A model generated the notes under the pieces. It had not been told where the DNA came from and ran no database searches. It saw only the letters and a list, made by a program, of their open reading frames with translations. Shown piece by piece: positions 45,531 to 60,500 of a stretch of 64,000 nt of DNA. Position 1 is the first letter of the stretch, and every line of letters starts with the position of its first letter. Source of the stretch: Psococerastis gibbosa (taxonomy: Eukaryota; Arthropoda; Insecta; Psocodea; Psocidae); assembly GCA_963971405.1 (NCBI GenBank), contig OZ020484.1, positions 26,164,001 through 26,228,000 on the forward strand, read 5' to 3'. The position numbers and the translations under genes were made by a program.

Positions 45531-48500
45531 TCAAGAATCGGATAGTCTATCGTTTGGAGAAGTAGACAATAGGCGACCTATAGTGGACAAATCAGGAGGT
45601 AGTGGTTCGACGAGGGGAGCCGTGGAGGGTACTTCGCTGACACAGCACGAGCCGGAGAATGTTCGCGACCGGGGCACTTCGTAGCCGTCAGTCATTTCCG
45701 CAGGGGGAGTTTCATCATGGAGGAGTTGTAAGTATGGGTGAGGCTCACAACTGTTGGGTTGGTCAGTACTTATTGAACTATCACCAGCACTATCTTCTTT
45801 CCATGTATTCCCTGTCGACAGAAAATATTTTTCTTTGGGCCCGGTCCACACGGACGATTCGAATGCCGTCCTTTGTCATAAGAGCAAATGGGTTGGTGCA
45901 AACTCCCAGAGTCTACTTCAGCAGATTTCTGTCACTGTCTCACACTGGTGCCCCTCGACACGCCAGCGACCTCGATATTTGTTTTTTACACCAACCTATT
46001 AACTCCAATGACAAATTTCCTAGCGCGCGGTTAGGTTAAGTGGGACTGCTTCACTGGGCGCTGCAGCGCGCTGTCGCAACTGTCAGGAGATCACCAAAAT
46101 TGAAAATTCCGGCGTTAGGCCTTAGTCATAAGAGTATAAAATGGGAAAACTCAGGGAAAATGCTAAATTAGAAATAAAAAGTAGAAACACAAAAGAAATT
46201 TCATTTATTGATTTACAGTATTTTTATTTCGGATTTATAATATATTACTGTATTAGGCCTATATAGTTTATAGTATAATTTATAGCTTAGGATAATGAGT
46301 ACAGGTATCCCTATTATAGAGAAAAATTAGGTGTATCGTAATAAAAGGAAATCCCGGCCACCAAAGGGCGGCCTTAGGCGAAAATAACAAGCTCAGTAAT
46401 TGATATGACGGGCTACTTGTGAATAGAGTCGTAATGCGATGGATATTTTTATTTTATCATTTTTCTTCCAAAAACCAACCACCACCAAAGCGGCAAAGCT
46501 TTATAGGGGGTTGTTACGCTGCTAAGCGGTGTTTACTGAACCCTTTGTTCCTTTCCCAAATAATGTTATACCTGTATGTTCTGCTTGATTTGAATCGAAA
46601 CCTTCATTCTCGATCCCTTCTTTAGGCCCTAATGGAAACAATAAGGAAGTGGTTGGTATCTAATATATCTGGACTAATTAGCCAAGATCTAAACGTTGAA
46701 TGTTGTTCTTTGATCTTTTGTACTACTATTGATGTCTGCTTCTTTACATTTCTACAATGTCTTCATATTGAAACATGAACAACCGTTAAGGTCGATTTCA
46801 ATTATTTATTCAGTTGAATGAAATGCTGCAATGTGCCCCTCTTTATAAGTTTAACATAGGCGGTACATTGGTATTTGATCCGCCATCTTGGGAAATGCAA
46901 GATGCAAGTTTTATCTGCTCACTTGACGATGACTTAAAGTCGAAACCGGTTGTGTTTTTATCATCTTAATTAAGTATAGTGACTAAGTTAATTTACAATG
47001 CAGTACAATGGTTTTGATGACGCCTTATTGTTGCTATTGCTGGGCATATGTCTAATAAAGTTGAGCATATTTGACTACATATTTTACCTGGTCGGACATC
47101 GAGGTAGATGCCGGTGTCCTCTGGCGCTAAGGGTTCATTGGCCGTTCTTTCCTTCAGTGTCGTGACCGCCTCTAGACAATATTTGAAGGTAGGCCGGCTT
47201 TCAGGGGTAAAGCTCCAGCATTTCATCATCAACTGATGCCTAAAACAGCATTCGTGCATTACAGTATCCACTAACTAGCATTTGAATAGCGGATAATTAT
47301 AAGTTTGTTGTAACATTCTATAATAATTCATGCTGACGCTACAACTAAACGCATTGTCGAATTGGTTAAGCCTGGCTCACGCCAGCTATAGTGTGCTACC
47401 TAATAGTAAGTATGCCCCAGCTTGTTCTTTATCGTAAGGTTGACATTAAGAACGTATGCCAGTTTATCAACGGCCGAAATTAGATGCTGGTAGGGCAAGT
47501 TTCAATGGGACACTAGAAATTGGCCTACGTCCATAAGACGCCCTAAAAAATAATGATATCACAATAAGAATTATAACTGAACTAGAATGAATGTCATTGT
47601 TGACGGTACATACAGTTCTTCTGAGCAATTACTCGGCCGGCCCAGCCGTCCACCTCCCCGGACGTAATGTAGAACCTCGAGGTTAGTCCTCGCCGGATAC
47701 GGCTGCTGCCCCATGGTCATGATTTCCCACAGGAGAACTCCGAAGGACCAGACATCCGACTGCGACGTGAATACTCCATCCACAAGACTCTCAGGCGCCA
47801 TCCACCTGCACAGTAAACGTAAGAATACGTGAGATATAGGCCTATATGCGCGCCAGTAGGTAGGGTAGGACTGACAACAGAATCCGGCTCAGTAAGTTAC
47901 CGCGTACTTGACTCGCAACATATATATAGCTTTATTTATTACTACTGTGATTAGCTTATGACGAGAGCCGCTAAGCTTAATCTCCGTCACAACTTTTTAC
48001 CGCTCCATCGCATGCGCTGCGGATGCCCGCCTTACCCGCCTGTACTAACAGCCTAAAGATCTGCCCCTTTAATGGAAGCCTAGGACTTCAACAACTACCT
48101 TACACAATTGCTACCTCTTATTAGACCCACAAGTGTTTGCGTGCAGACAGGTGTAAGGCAATCTCTATCATGCATACGGTCATTGCCTTTTGATATCCCT
48201 ATGCTCTCATTTAGTGACACCATAACAAAAGAATACACTAGATACAATATTGAGTTATCAAGCATTTTTTTACACTAGAAAGGATAACAATCACCACCCG
48301 CCACTCCCCCGAAAAAAAATGGCTATGGACTTGATGATACGAAGTAATCCATTCCGAATTGTTACTTATAGGATTGCTCAGTTATAATTATAGAATACTA
48401 TAGTTTACCTAACAGGAAGCAGCCCTTCGCCTTCCTTCCTATAGTAATCGTTCTTGTAGATGTCCCGCGCCAGTCCGAAGTCACCAATTTTAACAACTCT

Positions 48501-51500
48501 ATTTCGCCGGTCCATCGACGAGACTAGACAGTTCCTACAGGCCAGATCTCTGTGGACGAAATGCATGTCTTCTAGGTACCGACACCCTCTCGCCACGTCT
48601 ACGCAAATTTCGAGCAGGTCTAGCAGTTGCATTCCACTTCTTCTGTTCTGTAGGATTTAAAACATTAAATTAAGCCAAGTTAGTGTTTTAAACAACGGGT
48701 TAGCCAACTAAAGTGGTGATGTAAAAAAGTTATTTCAGTTCAATGACAGTGACAGTTTCAATGACAGTGATGACATGGAATGGCACTTTTCGCAATAACA
48801 TTACCAAGTACAGCTTTTGGCTTGGATAAATTTTAGCTGTTATTATTTATACACTTTACAACTTGGCAATGGCAGATTTATAAATACGCTGGCCAATATG
48901 CATTTTCTATTGCAAAAATAACTAAGCTTAGTCCCCATTCCATGTCCGAACATGACCATAGCCTATTTCAAATTGTAAATGTAAATCCAGTAAGCGACTA
49001 TTACTCACAATATGGTGTCGGTTGGCTCTTAAATATGTGAGAAGATCACCTCCCTCCATTAACTCCATGAGAATGTAGTGAGGATCATTGTCTAAGCAGA
49101 CTCCAACGAGCTGAAGAATATGTCTGTGCTTGAAATGACTCATGAGTTGCGCTTCTTTTAAGAATTCCGACTTTTCTTGCTCCGACGCCCCCTTCCGTAA
49201 TGCCTGCAACCCAAAATGTTGGCATCCGTTAAGATGATAACATTTTTGCCAAGTAGTGCGGTATATCTACAACATTTTATACTACCCGCTGAAAAATATA
49301 ACAGGACCATTTCGATTAAAACTGATTTAGGGGAACTGCCTTTTACCTTTATTGCAACTTTTGTAGAAGTTTCTGTTCCCGGTAAACCGTGTGCCAAGCC
49401 TTCGTAAACTTCCCCGAAGGCTCCGCTGCCGAGGAACTTTGTAAGTTTGAACTGCTCCCGCCGGATGTGCGGCAGCATGGCGATTTCTTCGTCGGTAGGA
49501 GGATCCGCAGTGTCGTACAGCATATTCGCGTTCGTCAGAAAGTTTCCTCGCCGGGGCAGCTCCCGCAGAGTGGCCAACTCCACGTCTGGACCTCTGTTAT
49601 TTGCCGCCACTGTTAAAACTTGCAGGTCTTTCTTTTCTTTTTCTCGTCTTTTGAACACTATAAAATCAATCAGGTTATTTAGGATATTTAGAAATCCGAA
49701 AATAGATAGAACTGTGGAACTAATTTGCATTTAGTACCAGGAGGGACAGACTCGTACCCGCACTTGGTTAAGTCATGCCTACGCCTGTTACATTGTGTCA
49801 ATGGCCAGCTCGATTGTAGACTTCGAAGATTTGCATCAGTATCCCAATGGCCAAAAACTCATACGAAAACAATATCCACAATGACCGAAAAACTATGGGG
49901 TCGTTGGCATAGGACAAGGGCCAATGAGCCACTATAAGTTGGCCTAGGTCCATTCTATCAGGACATTTTTTTTATACTAGCTGGGGCAAAGTGTACAGGA
50001 CACGGCAATGCACTACACACTTCCAAACTCCATTGCATAGTACAATATATGCAATGTCCCGCTTCTTTGTGCCGCAACAATTTTTCGTATGGATGGCTAA
50101 TTCACGTATGGACCAGCGAGAAAAAATATTAGAAAAATAATTTAAAGAGCATGATGCCTGAAAATTGTTAGCCTTGTAGGTTTGTTTCATTAGAAATAAC
50201 ATAGGAACCCAATTGCTCCCTAGCAGTTTCTTTCTGAATCATGCTGTACAATAGGTCAATAACCTTTTCAAAATACTCACAACAGCAGAAAATAATAGAG
50301 CCGACGACACAGAGAAGTACAGCAATAGGCAATGTAATCCCCAGAACGATGCCAAGCTCCTGCTGATCAGCTATGAGAGCAGCTTCTGTATAATCAAATG
50401 TTTTGCTGGTCTCACTCGAGTCACTCCACCCATACTTGTTTCTAGCTCGTGCTCGAAACACATACTTCAAGCTGGGGCTCAAATCTGTGATAATCCAGTA
50501 GTTATCTAAGGATAGATGAGTATTAATATTTAGAAGATTGATACACAATTTACAGTATAGTAGGTATATGTATATAGTATGGTATGTAAATACACAGTAT
50601 AGTTTGTTTTTCCAACGCGTTGTATACTATTTTTTTTGTTGTCGTGTTAATTTGTTTTATAGGCTCATAAAATACACACAGGCGCTGTAAACTTCTGTTC
50701 GCAATTTGTTGGCCAATAGTGACTGATTAATTAAAATGCAATGTACCTGTGCCATTATAATAGGGTAGCCACTCATTAAAATCAGCGGAACTGCTTATTT
50801 CTGACATTGTTGTATAATTTGCCTCTCTTCGGCGTCTCCAAGTTTCGCCTATTCTTCCCTCCAGTAAATACAACTCGATGTGAGCTCCATTTTCTCTAGA
50901 GGGTTCCCAAAGCACTTGGTATACTCCTCGTCGAATATGCTGAATCACAGGCGTTCCCGGTCGGCTAGGCCTGTCTCCTGGAGCACGATAAGAAATAAAT
51001 TGATGTTTAATCAACAATATTATGAATTGGTGTACAATTAACTCATAATAAATAATATAATCAGTATAATCTTGTACAATACAGTATTGCAAATTTAACT
51101 GAAAAATAAAATGAAATACTAAAATATGTAGGCTAACTAAAAAACTAAAAAGCCATATACACACCATTCTCTCACCATAGATACGCATAAAATATTTGTG
51201 ACAAGCACCCTAAATTTCTTTAAACTTTTTCCCTTCTGATAGAGTCCGGGTAAGAGTTCCAAAGCATCACCACCACAAGTCAAGACCGCCTATAAGTCAA
51301 GACATGTAGCGTAGTGGTGCGGACTCTGACTTTCACCCGAAAGGTTGTTAGTTCGAGTCCCACACTGGCTACATTTTCTGGCCATGCCATGTAAAGCAGG
51401 CGGTCCTGGACCTTCCTAGTTGAGTGTAAGAGAGGGCTTTATAGCCCTAACTCCGCTAGGTTGGCTTAGTAAAAGAAACAATAAAAAGTCCTTATTTATT

Positions 51501-54500
51501 TACTTATAATGTACCCACTACGCATTTTTTTAAATAAGGTAGGTATCGCAAAACGCTAGTTCCTACTGAATATCGTATTCTAATTCAAACCATAAATATT
51601 GCTAAAATATTGTTTTAAACTCACCTAACGTTTCGAAACTGAACCGAGGGTCATTCGGCCAAATAAATGGTTTATGGGCGTTTATGTACTCAATCACAAT
51701 CCGAAATAGGTAGGATGTTTTTGGCGTAAGATCTTCTATAACATATCTAGTAAATGAAGTATCCCGATATGTTCGAGAAACATTTTGCCAGTCTCCGAAG
51801 CTAATGTCAAAATATTGTACATAGTGGCTTCTCGTTACATCTTTGGGCGGAGACCAGAACACTTCCAGACTGTACGGCGTAGTTTGTGCAAGAGTTATGT
51901 TATTTGGCTGAGGATAAGTATCGACTTCTAAAGGTTTGCTGTCAGTAAATTTTTGGCTGTTCTGTGAGTACACGCGTACCCAAATTTGGTACGTAGTTCC
52001 AGGTTGTAGCTTATGAACCTGTATGCGTTTTGTTGCATTTCGAATAGCATCCTGGTCATCAAGAGGTGGCACGACATACTCTCCTCTTTGTCTAAAAACA
52101 ACTCCTTCTGTTTTCCACTGCACTTCGTATGAGACAGCATTGTCATTGAATTCCTCAGGTGGCAGCCATTCCACTTCGATAAGCGTCGGATTTAAAACGG
52201 TTGCTGTCACATCGCGAGGTCGCGATGGAGCTCCTGCTGATGTTTTAATAACAAAAGGGTTTCCGATAGCTGCAGGTAAATTTTGAACATCACTATAATG
52301 ATTTTTCATAGCAACTCTGACTACATAGTTTGAAAACGGCTTCAATCCATTTATTTCTATGGTTCTATGATAGGTAACAACTTTTTGACAGGCAAACAAT
52401 TCTTCACTGCAATCTGAACTTTCTGCATCGAGAATTCCATAATAAACAGTGTATTGGACTGAAGCTAAAGATATATTTAGGCATTCTTCCGGACGATACG
52501 GTTGTGGTAAATTTAAAACAATTGATCTTGCTGAATTTTCGGCAACTTCAGGATCTTCAACTTTAGGTTGCATCAGTAAACAATTCAGCGAAGGAAGCAC
52601 TTGCAAATGAGATCCAATAGCTTGAATTCTCCCAACTCCAGGCTGTGTTAGTTCTATAACATTTCCGTTGCTATCCATATAGATCTTCCCCTCTGTTTCA
52701 TTTGACCAGAAGAGATGAGTTTGATCAGTTGTTAGGGAAGAAGGCATAGATTTTCCGGGAACTTTTAGACGAACTGCGCATTGACATCCCGTAGCTTCTG
52801 TTTCGTATATAACACCCTGCCAATCATCGCTAAAAATGACTCGTGGGTTATAAGGATCGGACTGATCTAAACTGAAAGTTTTACCAACTCGTGGATTTTC
52901 CGAGCAAGTACACTGTCTTCGATTGGCATCCATATGCACGGAAAATAAAGGTCGGAACGACCCATTAGTGCTACTCATGAGATGGCCTGCACCATGTCTG
53001 TTTACTTCGACCCAGAATAACGTGTTCGTAAATGGTGCAACTTCCAGCTCATGGATGATCCGGTGTCTTTTTACGATGAGCATGGGGGTCGTCTTTTGAA
53101 CGTGGAGTTCATTGAGATCCAAGCGGTAAATACAGGACGCTAGTTCTCCTTCTTCCAACTCAGACCAATAGAGAAATCGGCCAATCCAGTCAACTGTCAA
53201 GCTTAATCCCGATCTACGCATAGAATGAATCTGAAATTATAGCGAAAAGTAACATCAGTGTTAAAAACTTTATCAGCCCTCATTTATGAAAAAAAATTAC
53301 AATCGAAGCAAAAATAATTTAACTGAATTCAATTGACAGAAAAGTTTTAGATAATTTAGTAAGTCAAATTTCTCGAATGGATAACTTTCCTATAGAACAT
53401 CGAACATGGAGTACCTCCAACCTGCTGTGATTGGCGCGGCGCATCCCAATACTTACCTTTTAGAGAGAGGTGAAGTTGCCTTTTTAGTTTCCCCAATTGG
53501 AAATGCTGTTGTAGGAGAACTGATTCTCTCTAAATAAGATAAGTATGGAGATGTGCACCGCCAATCACAGCAAGGGGTTTGATTTTCTATAGGAAAGTAC
53601 TCCATGGATTCATATCTCACAAAGCCATTTGATTCCATAGGGAGACCACAGCCACTCACCTTTGTTTTATTTGTACCGTCATATTGAATTCTGTGAATTT
53701 CTTTTAACTCATTAATCCAATACACCATTTTCTCAGAATTGCTCCAAGTTACATCAATAGGGCGAATGTCTTCAGAGAGTGTACGAAAACGTCGACTGTC
53801 GCAATCTGCAATCTTAATGGCGTCATTTGTGACTATAATGAGTTCGGGTATAGCAGATGTAACACTTGTATTCGCTGACGCTATGTCCGAAAATTCTCCC
53901 TCTCCTGCTGTAGTGAAAGCTTGCACCTGTAATATTTCATTATTTATTTATTTATTCTTTGCTAAGGCACTATATACCCGGGTATTGTCATCCGCCTATA
54001 ATTCCTATATGGTAAGTATTGTAAGAAAGTAAAATATTGAAAAGAACGAAAACACGTTTTAGTATTTTTTTATTAAACACTTCCCTAATTTGTAAAAAGG
54101 TTGTTTAAATTATAATAAACAACGATAAATTTCTAATAATAAATAGGTCTATGCTTTGCTTATAGGCCTACATCAGACTTAAAATGGATGCAAAATGGCG
54201 GATGACAATACCTGTCTAATATAGAGCCCTATTCTTTGTTTTAAAAAGTAGAAGCGATTGCAGTTCAGTTATAAATTATTAAGAGCAAGTAGCCCCACTA
54301 AGCGTTTATTGTACTACGCTAACTCTATTTTTACAGGAAATATGCATCGTAGAGCTATCAAAATTAGCCGTTAAATTAGTAGACATGCTCCTCCACATTT
54401 CGATATTAGACATATGAACTTCACTAAAACCAATTGAACACAGTTATTGAACCCTTCCTACCACACCAATCGTTTTTGTGCAAATCAAATTCAATAATTG

Positions 54501-57500
54501 TGGCCAATCTGTGTTCGAATGAGATACAAATATCATATATCAAAATGCTCAGAAAAATGTCTTCCGTTTGTCCTGATATTTTTTAACAGCGCTAAGATTC
54601 ATATTTCATGAGATATTTGATGTTTACACTTACCCCCAAGACATGTAGCGTAGTGGTACGGACTCTGACTTTCACCCTAAAGGTTGTTGGTTCGAGTCCC
54701 ACACTGGCTACATTTTCTGGCCATGCTTCGGAGGGCATGTAATGCAGGCGGTCCCGGGCCTTCCTAGTTGAGTGTAAGAGAGGGCTTTATAGCCCTAACT
54801 CCGCTAGGTTGGCTTAGTAATAGAAACAATAAAAAGTTCTTATTTATTTATTTATATACCCCCGCCGATTGGCTCTTGAGACCTTCTACTATTCCGCAGT
54901 GTATTGTAAATTGTTTAAAATTTTTAGATAAGTAATAGGAATTGGGGATCATCTTCCACCAGTTCCACCCAGCATTTGGGGGTTGCTGAACCAATGAGTC
55001 ATGTTTTTCCAAACTAATTCCGTCTATATTATTTATGATATAAACTTTTTTTTTAAAAAGTAAGCTAAATTTAACCTCATCTATGGATTCAATCTCTATT
55101 CCCTACAAAGGTCGGTTCAAAATCCTTAGATTGGAGATCGACGCCATCGAGGACACTAATAAAATAAGCCATTAGGTATATAACAACAGTTGACTGACCC
55201 ATTCTAAATATAAAAAACTTACTTTGAAATAATGCGTTGCATTTTGAGCCAGGGTCTTTATAGTAAATTCCGTGCTATCAGGTGGGATGAACACATTTTG
55301 ACACACATCCGTGGACTCGCCTGCCAATGCCGCAAAGTACCAACATTTAACAACATAGCCCGTGAGCTGACCGTTAGGGCTGTCGGGGAGGTCCCAGCGT
55401 ACAGTTGCTGTGGTGGCGTGTTCGTTCACCACTGTAAAAATCCGAACATTGGTGGGAGGCGTCGGCCGTGCTGCTGGTGAGTGCAGCGCCTTCTCAACTA
55501 GTGGACTGGAACCCCAATACGTGAAAGCTTTTATTGACACTCGGAGTGTAGAATAAGGGGGAAGCTTCATTGCTTCCCTGTACTCAACAAATGTATTTTT
55601 TGTGACGGTTTGCTTGACGATGCCGTTAATAATTGATACTTCGTAGAAAACTTCTCCGTAATTTACGTTCTCAACAGCGGCCCACGTTAGGTTAAAAGAG
55701 GACCATGTTCCTACCACAGCTATGGATTCCTCATTCACGGGCTCTGGAATTGCGTTCAAGCCACCTGGAATAGAATGGTTGAGACGGTTAAGAAACGGAA
55801 ACTAACATACTTCGGCCATGTAATGAGAAGTATCGCCTTCTGCATGTAATAATCCAAAGGAAGATAGAAGGATTCGGGGCTCCCGGCATAAGAAGAATAT
55901 CTTGGGCAGTGTTTGGCAAGAGCACGACTTCCCTTTTCAGAGCAGCAGTCTACAAGGTCCAAAATGCCATTTTGATCGCCAATCCTCGATAGAAGAGGCA
56001 TTTTAAGAATAAGTTGTGTTAATATTTTCATGTTAGCATGAAAACATGACTTTATAGTGTTATTGTTCGCCTTTTGTTTGCAATAAAGTCGTTTTTTTCA
56101 TTTCATTTCATTTCATGTATTCATACAGGTAAAAAAAAAATCCATCTCCCAAATTATTTCATCACAGTTTGGCATGGAAGGCATGAGAACAGACATAATA
56201 TGTAATAGAGGTGCTATGGTGCTTCATCATAATCAACGGTACTTTTCTAGTAGGCTTTTGGAGGAATTCAATATAAAAGAACATGGGTAAGGAGCATCAG
56301 ATGGACACCTCTACAAAAGCGGAGAGTGGCGTATAATAAATAAAGGCCGAAATAGACGACATACTCAATGGAGAGGACATGTCTGTTTTATAAAAGCGCA
56401 ACATCTAGGATGGTTGGGAATGTAAGAATGTCAGAAGATCGCATGCCGAGCAAAATCTACAAAGCAAGCATAATGGGGAGAAGACTTCACGAAACCGCTA
56501 GGACGAATTAGAAACCAGGTTGAAAATTCGCAGGTGGTGGAGCAAAACTGAGATGACTGGTGGAGTGTTGTCGAGCAGGCCTAAGCCCACCAAGGGCTAT
56601 AAAGACGGAAGGAGAAGTTGAAGACGAATATAAAAACTCATCTTTTTAACGAAAAATTTGAAACACAGTATCGGTCTTACCCATCTTATTTTGTAGATTA
56701 GTGTCCCTGACTGAAACCATATGAAGCCCTGAAAGCCCAACACCACTGACGACAGCGGCGTTCTGCCCCTCAAGATCACCTATGACGGCATTTCTGCTGT
56801 CTTGCAGCCACATGAGGTGATCGCTGAAGTAGCACAACGGCCCTTGCGTGTTAGGGTGTTGCAGTTGGGCCACCATTTGTGGCTCCACCTGCCACGGTGC
56901 CTGGCTAGAGATCATCATGGGTGCTTTGTACAAGGAAGAACCATCACTGCTGCGAACTATCCAGTAGACGCAACCATCGTCGAAATTCAGAGTCAGGCCC
57001 ATCACTGAAAAACAAAACGAAGGTGCTATGTTGCTATGTAACGAGGGTACCCAATCCAAATATTATAATTTACCTAGATTAATTAGTAAACAACCTTCAA
57101 CAACCTCAATTAGTAGCGCACTCTTAATTACGGTATCTCCATTATACCTTAATACTTCCTCTAAGATTAATTTCAACATACAATAATCCACAAGAATGCT
57201 AATCTACAAGAGTGTGATTTGAACCAACCCCTCAGACCAGTCTGTTTATTTTCGCCTTTCCCCGCTTGGGTTGATTGTAAGAGTGGCCTGAAACGCTCAA
57301 TATTCGCCCGATTTTATTAAAGACAATTTTATTTACATCCGTATTTATTTATTTCCTTTCTGCCTTATGTGATATTTTACACGATGCTCCAGGATCTCAC
57401 ATGCCAATCCATTAGGCGGCTATTCCACCGACTAATTCGCTTCAGTAATCGTGATAGCAGACATCATTAATAAGTCTCTACCATATTATAACTTAATTTA

Positions 57501-60500
57501 TAACAGATAAGTTAAGTATCTACATAATAGTCTCCTTAAAATACGGCAGAGACTTATTAATGATGTATGCTACCACTATTAGTGAAGCAAATTAGTCGGT
57601 GGAATAGCCGCCTAAGCGTATCCAGTCTTCCTTTTTCGGATTTGTCCCCAGTAGAGGATTATGAACTAGGCAAAGTAAGTAAAGTTTTGTCTAATAATAC
57701 TGACCTTGTTTTCCGGAAAAAAGCTGCGCAAAGTAGTAAACACTTTTCATATCCCCGTTCAGACGAGCACACTCGACCGCATGTCCAGTAGACCAATAAA
57801 TAAATCCTTCTTCTGAATCGACACTTAACTCTTTAGCAATCGTGAAAATAGGGAGAGGTTCTTTTTGAGTTCCTGTTACACTCCACCGCATGATCTGCAA
57901 ATAGGTTAATATATTGATAGAATTCAATAACGGCTTTTCCCAAAGCTTTGCGCATATTTTTAAATCCATTTACTTTAATTGCACACTTTAATGTGGATTA
58001 ACCGTTTTAAAGGCACATTAAGAAGAAGGGGAGTTGACTGACAGGGTGGACATATTAAATAAGCCACACGATTAATTCGGAGGTGATCAGGACTCGACAC
58101 GCAATCAGACTGACTGGTAGCCTCAGCGCGTTGTAATGTCCCACCATGTTCCCCTGACAACGCTGTGCACACTACCAAGTTTGCTTAAATTTTGAGCAAA
58201 CTCAGCTCTGGTGCACTGGATTCAACTTGGTATGGCTGCTGGTGTTAGTTATTTAGATGTAAAAATCATAACTAACCATTTGCTGTTTCTGATTAGACCA
58301 ATAAAGCTTATTTCCTATCCAATCAACTGCGATACTTCCAACAGAATCCAAGTCGTCAAACTTGCCGGATCTATGACTAGTTTTATTGTACCAATACAGT
58401 TTGCTAGTGTTGGTTACTAAGTACATCATGTCTTGAAGCCAGGCAATGTCCACGATATGATAAGCCAGGTCATCTTCCTAGAATAAAACTCAATATGTTA
58501 GTCCGCTACTTCAGTTCTATAGAGAAATAGCTATCGCAAAGTCGCTTCGGTCAGTTGTAAATAATATGACTAGGCCGGTGAAGGGATTTAACGGATGGCA
58601 TTGCTCTTTACTTAACATTTTTTTACCTTACACTTAATCTAATCTAAAATAAGCCGCCAGTGGCCGTAGAATATGGAAAGGCGGCCCAAATACTAAGAAC
58701 ACTGTCAATCATTTAAGTTTAAATTGAATAATTATTAGCCGTTTAATTATCAATTAAGGAAAGCTGTATGGAAATTAATAGTCAGTTGGTTAAGTTTTAG
58801 TTGAAATTTTGGAGAACTAGTAAAGTAAGATAATTGCATTTACCTTCATGTTTTCAGCAGAAATCAATGTCTCCACTTCTTCGACTGTGATATCAGACTC
58901 TAAAAGTCCTTCTGCCGCAGACCACAATATGGTGGGATACACTCCGTTATCCGGTGCTTTCAGGGTTTTCCCACGAAACTCGGACGACCAAGGGCCAATG
59001 CCTGAATTTGTGTAGGCTGCGACTTTGAGCACATACTCAGAGTCAACTTCCAGACCGTCCACAGTACAATAAGTTGTGTTATTGATATCTTTTTGTACTA
59101 TAATTAATCCAGTTGACTCTTGTCGAACCTTAAAAGTTTGATGGAGTAAATTTAAGTTCATAATAGGCACAAAGTTGGAACAATTTGAGCACTTCAGTTA
59201 GCAATGATAAATTTCCCCTCCCTTTGTCTCTCATTTCCAGTCTTCTACACAAGTATTTCAAGTACAATGGAAACAAACTGTGAGGGCAAGCTATATTACC
59301 TCACTTCTAGATAATTATGAAATTATTTAATAATGAAGTAGGTAGGTACTGTAGTGGTTGTTATTGCAAGAAGTTGAATCTAAACCAATTTCGGAACAGA
59401 ATCGACTATTCGGGTAAATTTGCATCTGTGTACGAACCTGCAATTCGTAAGACCAATTCTGCCAAGCTCCTTTGCCTTGCCCTCCCACCAAATGAGGAGT
59501 TTGCCACGTGACTTTGGCAAGGTGGCCACCCAAGACAGCTTGAACTGTTATTGGCGGGTTCACAGGAACTGGGGTCGGCTGGGAGGATGGAATGTCGACA
59601 GCGACGCTGATGTACGAGCGGTCAGTCAGCCCTGGATAGTGGTTGTGGAAGTACGTGTCCTGGCCCTCGTGGTAGTCTTCAGCGAAAACTTCCTTCCCAT
59701 TAGTCCAGTAGAAAAGCCCATTAGCCAGTGATAAGGATGTGACACTTCGGAAAAGTGCTTGCTGGGTATTGGTCCGGATGTCAACCACTTCGCGACTGCA
59801 AACAAGGAAGAGGAAGTTTAGGCCTTGAGATCAGCAGTCGCCGCGCAACACTCTCTGTACAGGTACCCTCACCTTGCGAGGATGGCGCTGAAACCGGGTG
59901 GCACGTACTGATGGACTGCCCTGAAGGACTATTTATGCACTTAGGCCTACTTATAGTTGCCCGTTGGTCCCTTGTCCGAGGCAAACGACTCCATGGATTT
60001 GGGACATAATTTATAATGTTTCTGTATGAATTGACATTGACAAATTGGTATACGTCCTCGGCGTCAACCTATGCTTGTGATAATGGACAAGCTGAGACAA
60101 GCTTACCATTAACGCAACGTAACAGCCGAAAGTATGAATTAACTAAGTAGAGATACGAGTCACGAGGACGGCTTACTTCGGTCGTGTTTCCTATGGAGGA
60201 CTTGAGTAAGTCAAGCAGCTTCGGCCCCTTAAGTGATACTACGTAAACATCTAAGATTTCATGTTTCTTTCATAAACGTTTACATGGACCACGACCCAAC
60301 AGTCCAGATTCCACTGTGTCATTACAAAAAATTACTAACATATTGCCATTGTCAATCACAATTTCATTTTCACAGTACTATATATACTGTATATACATAT
60401 ATGATATATCATTTTCTATTCCAATGATAATTGCAGTTTCTTATGAGAATGAACTCGTACTAACGAGATAATAATAGGACTTCCTCACGAGAGATGATCT

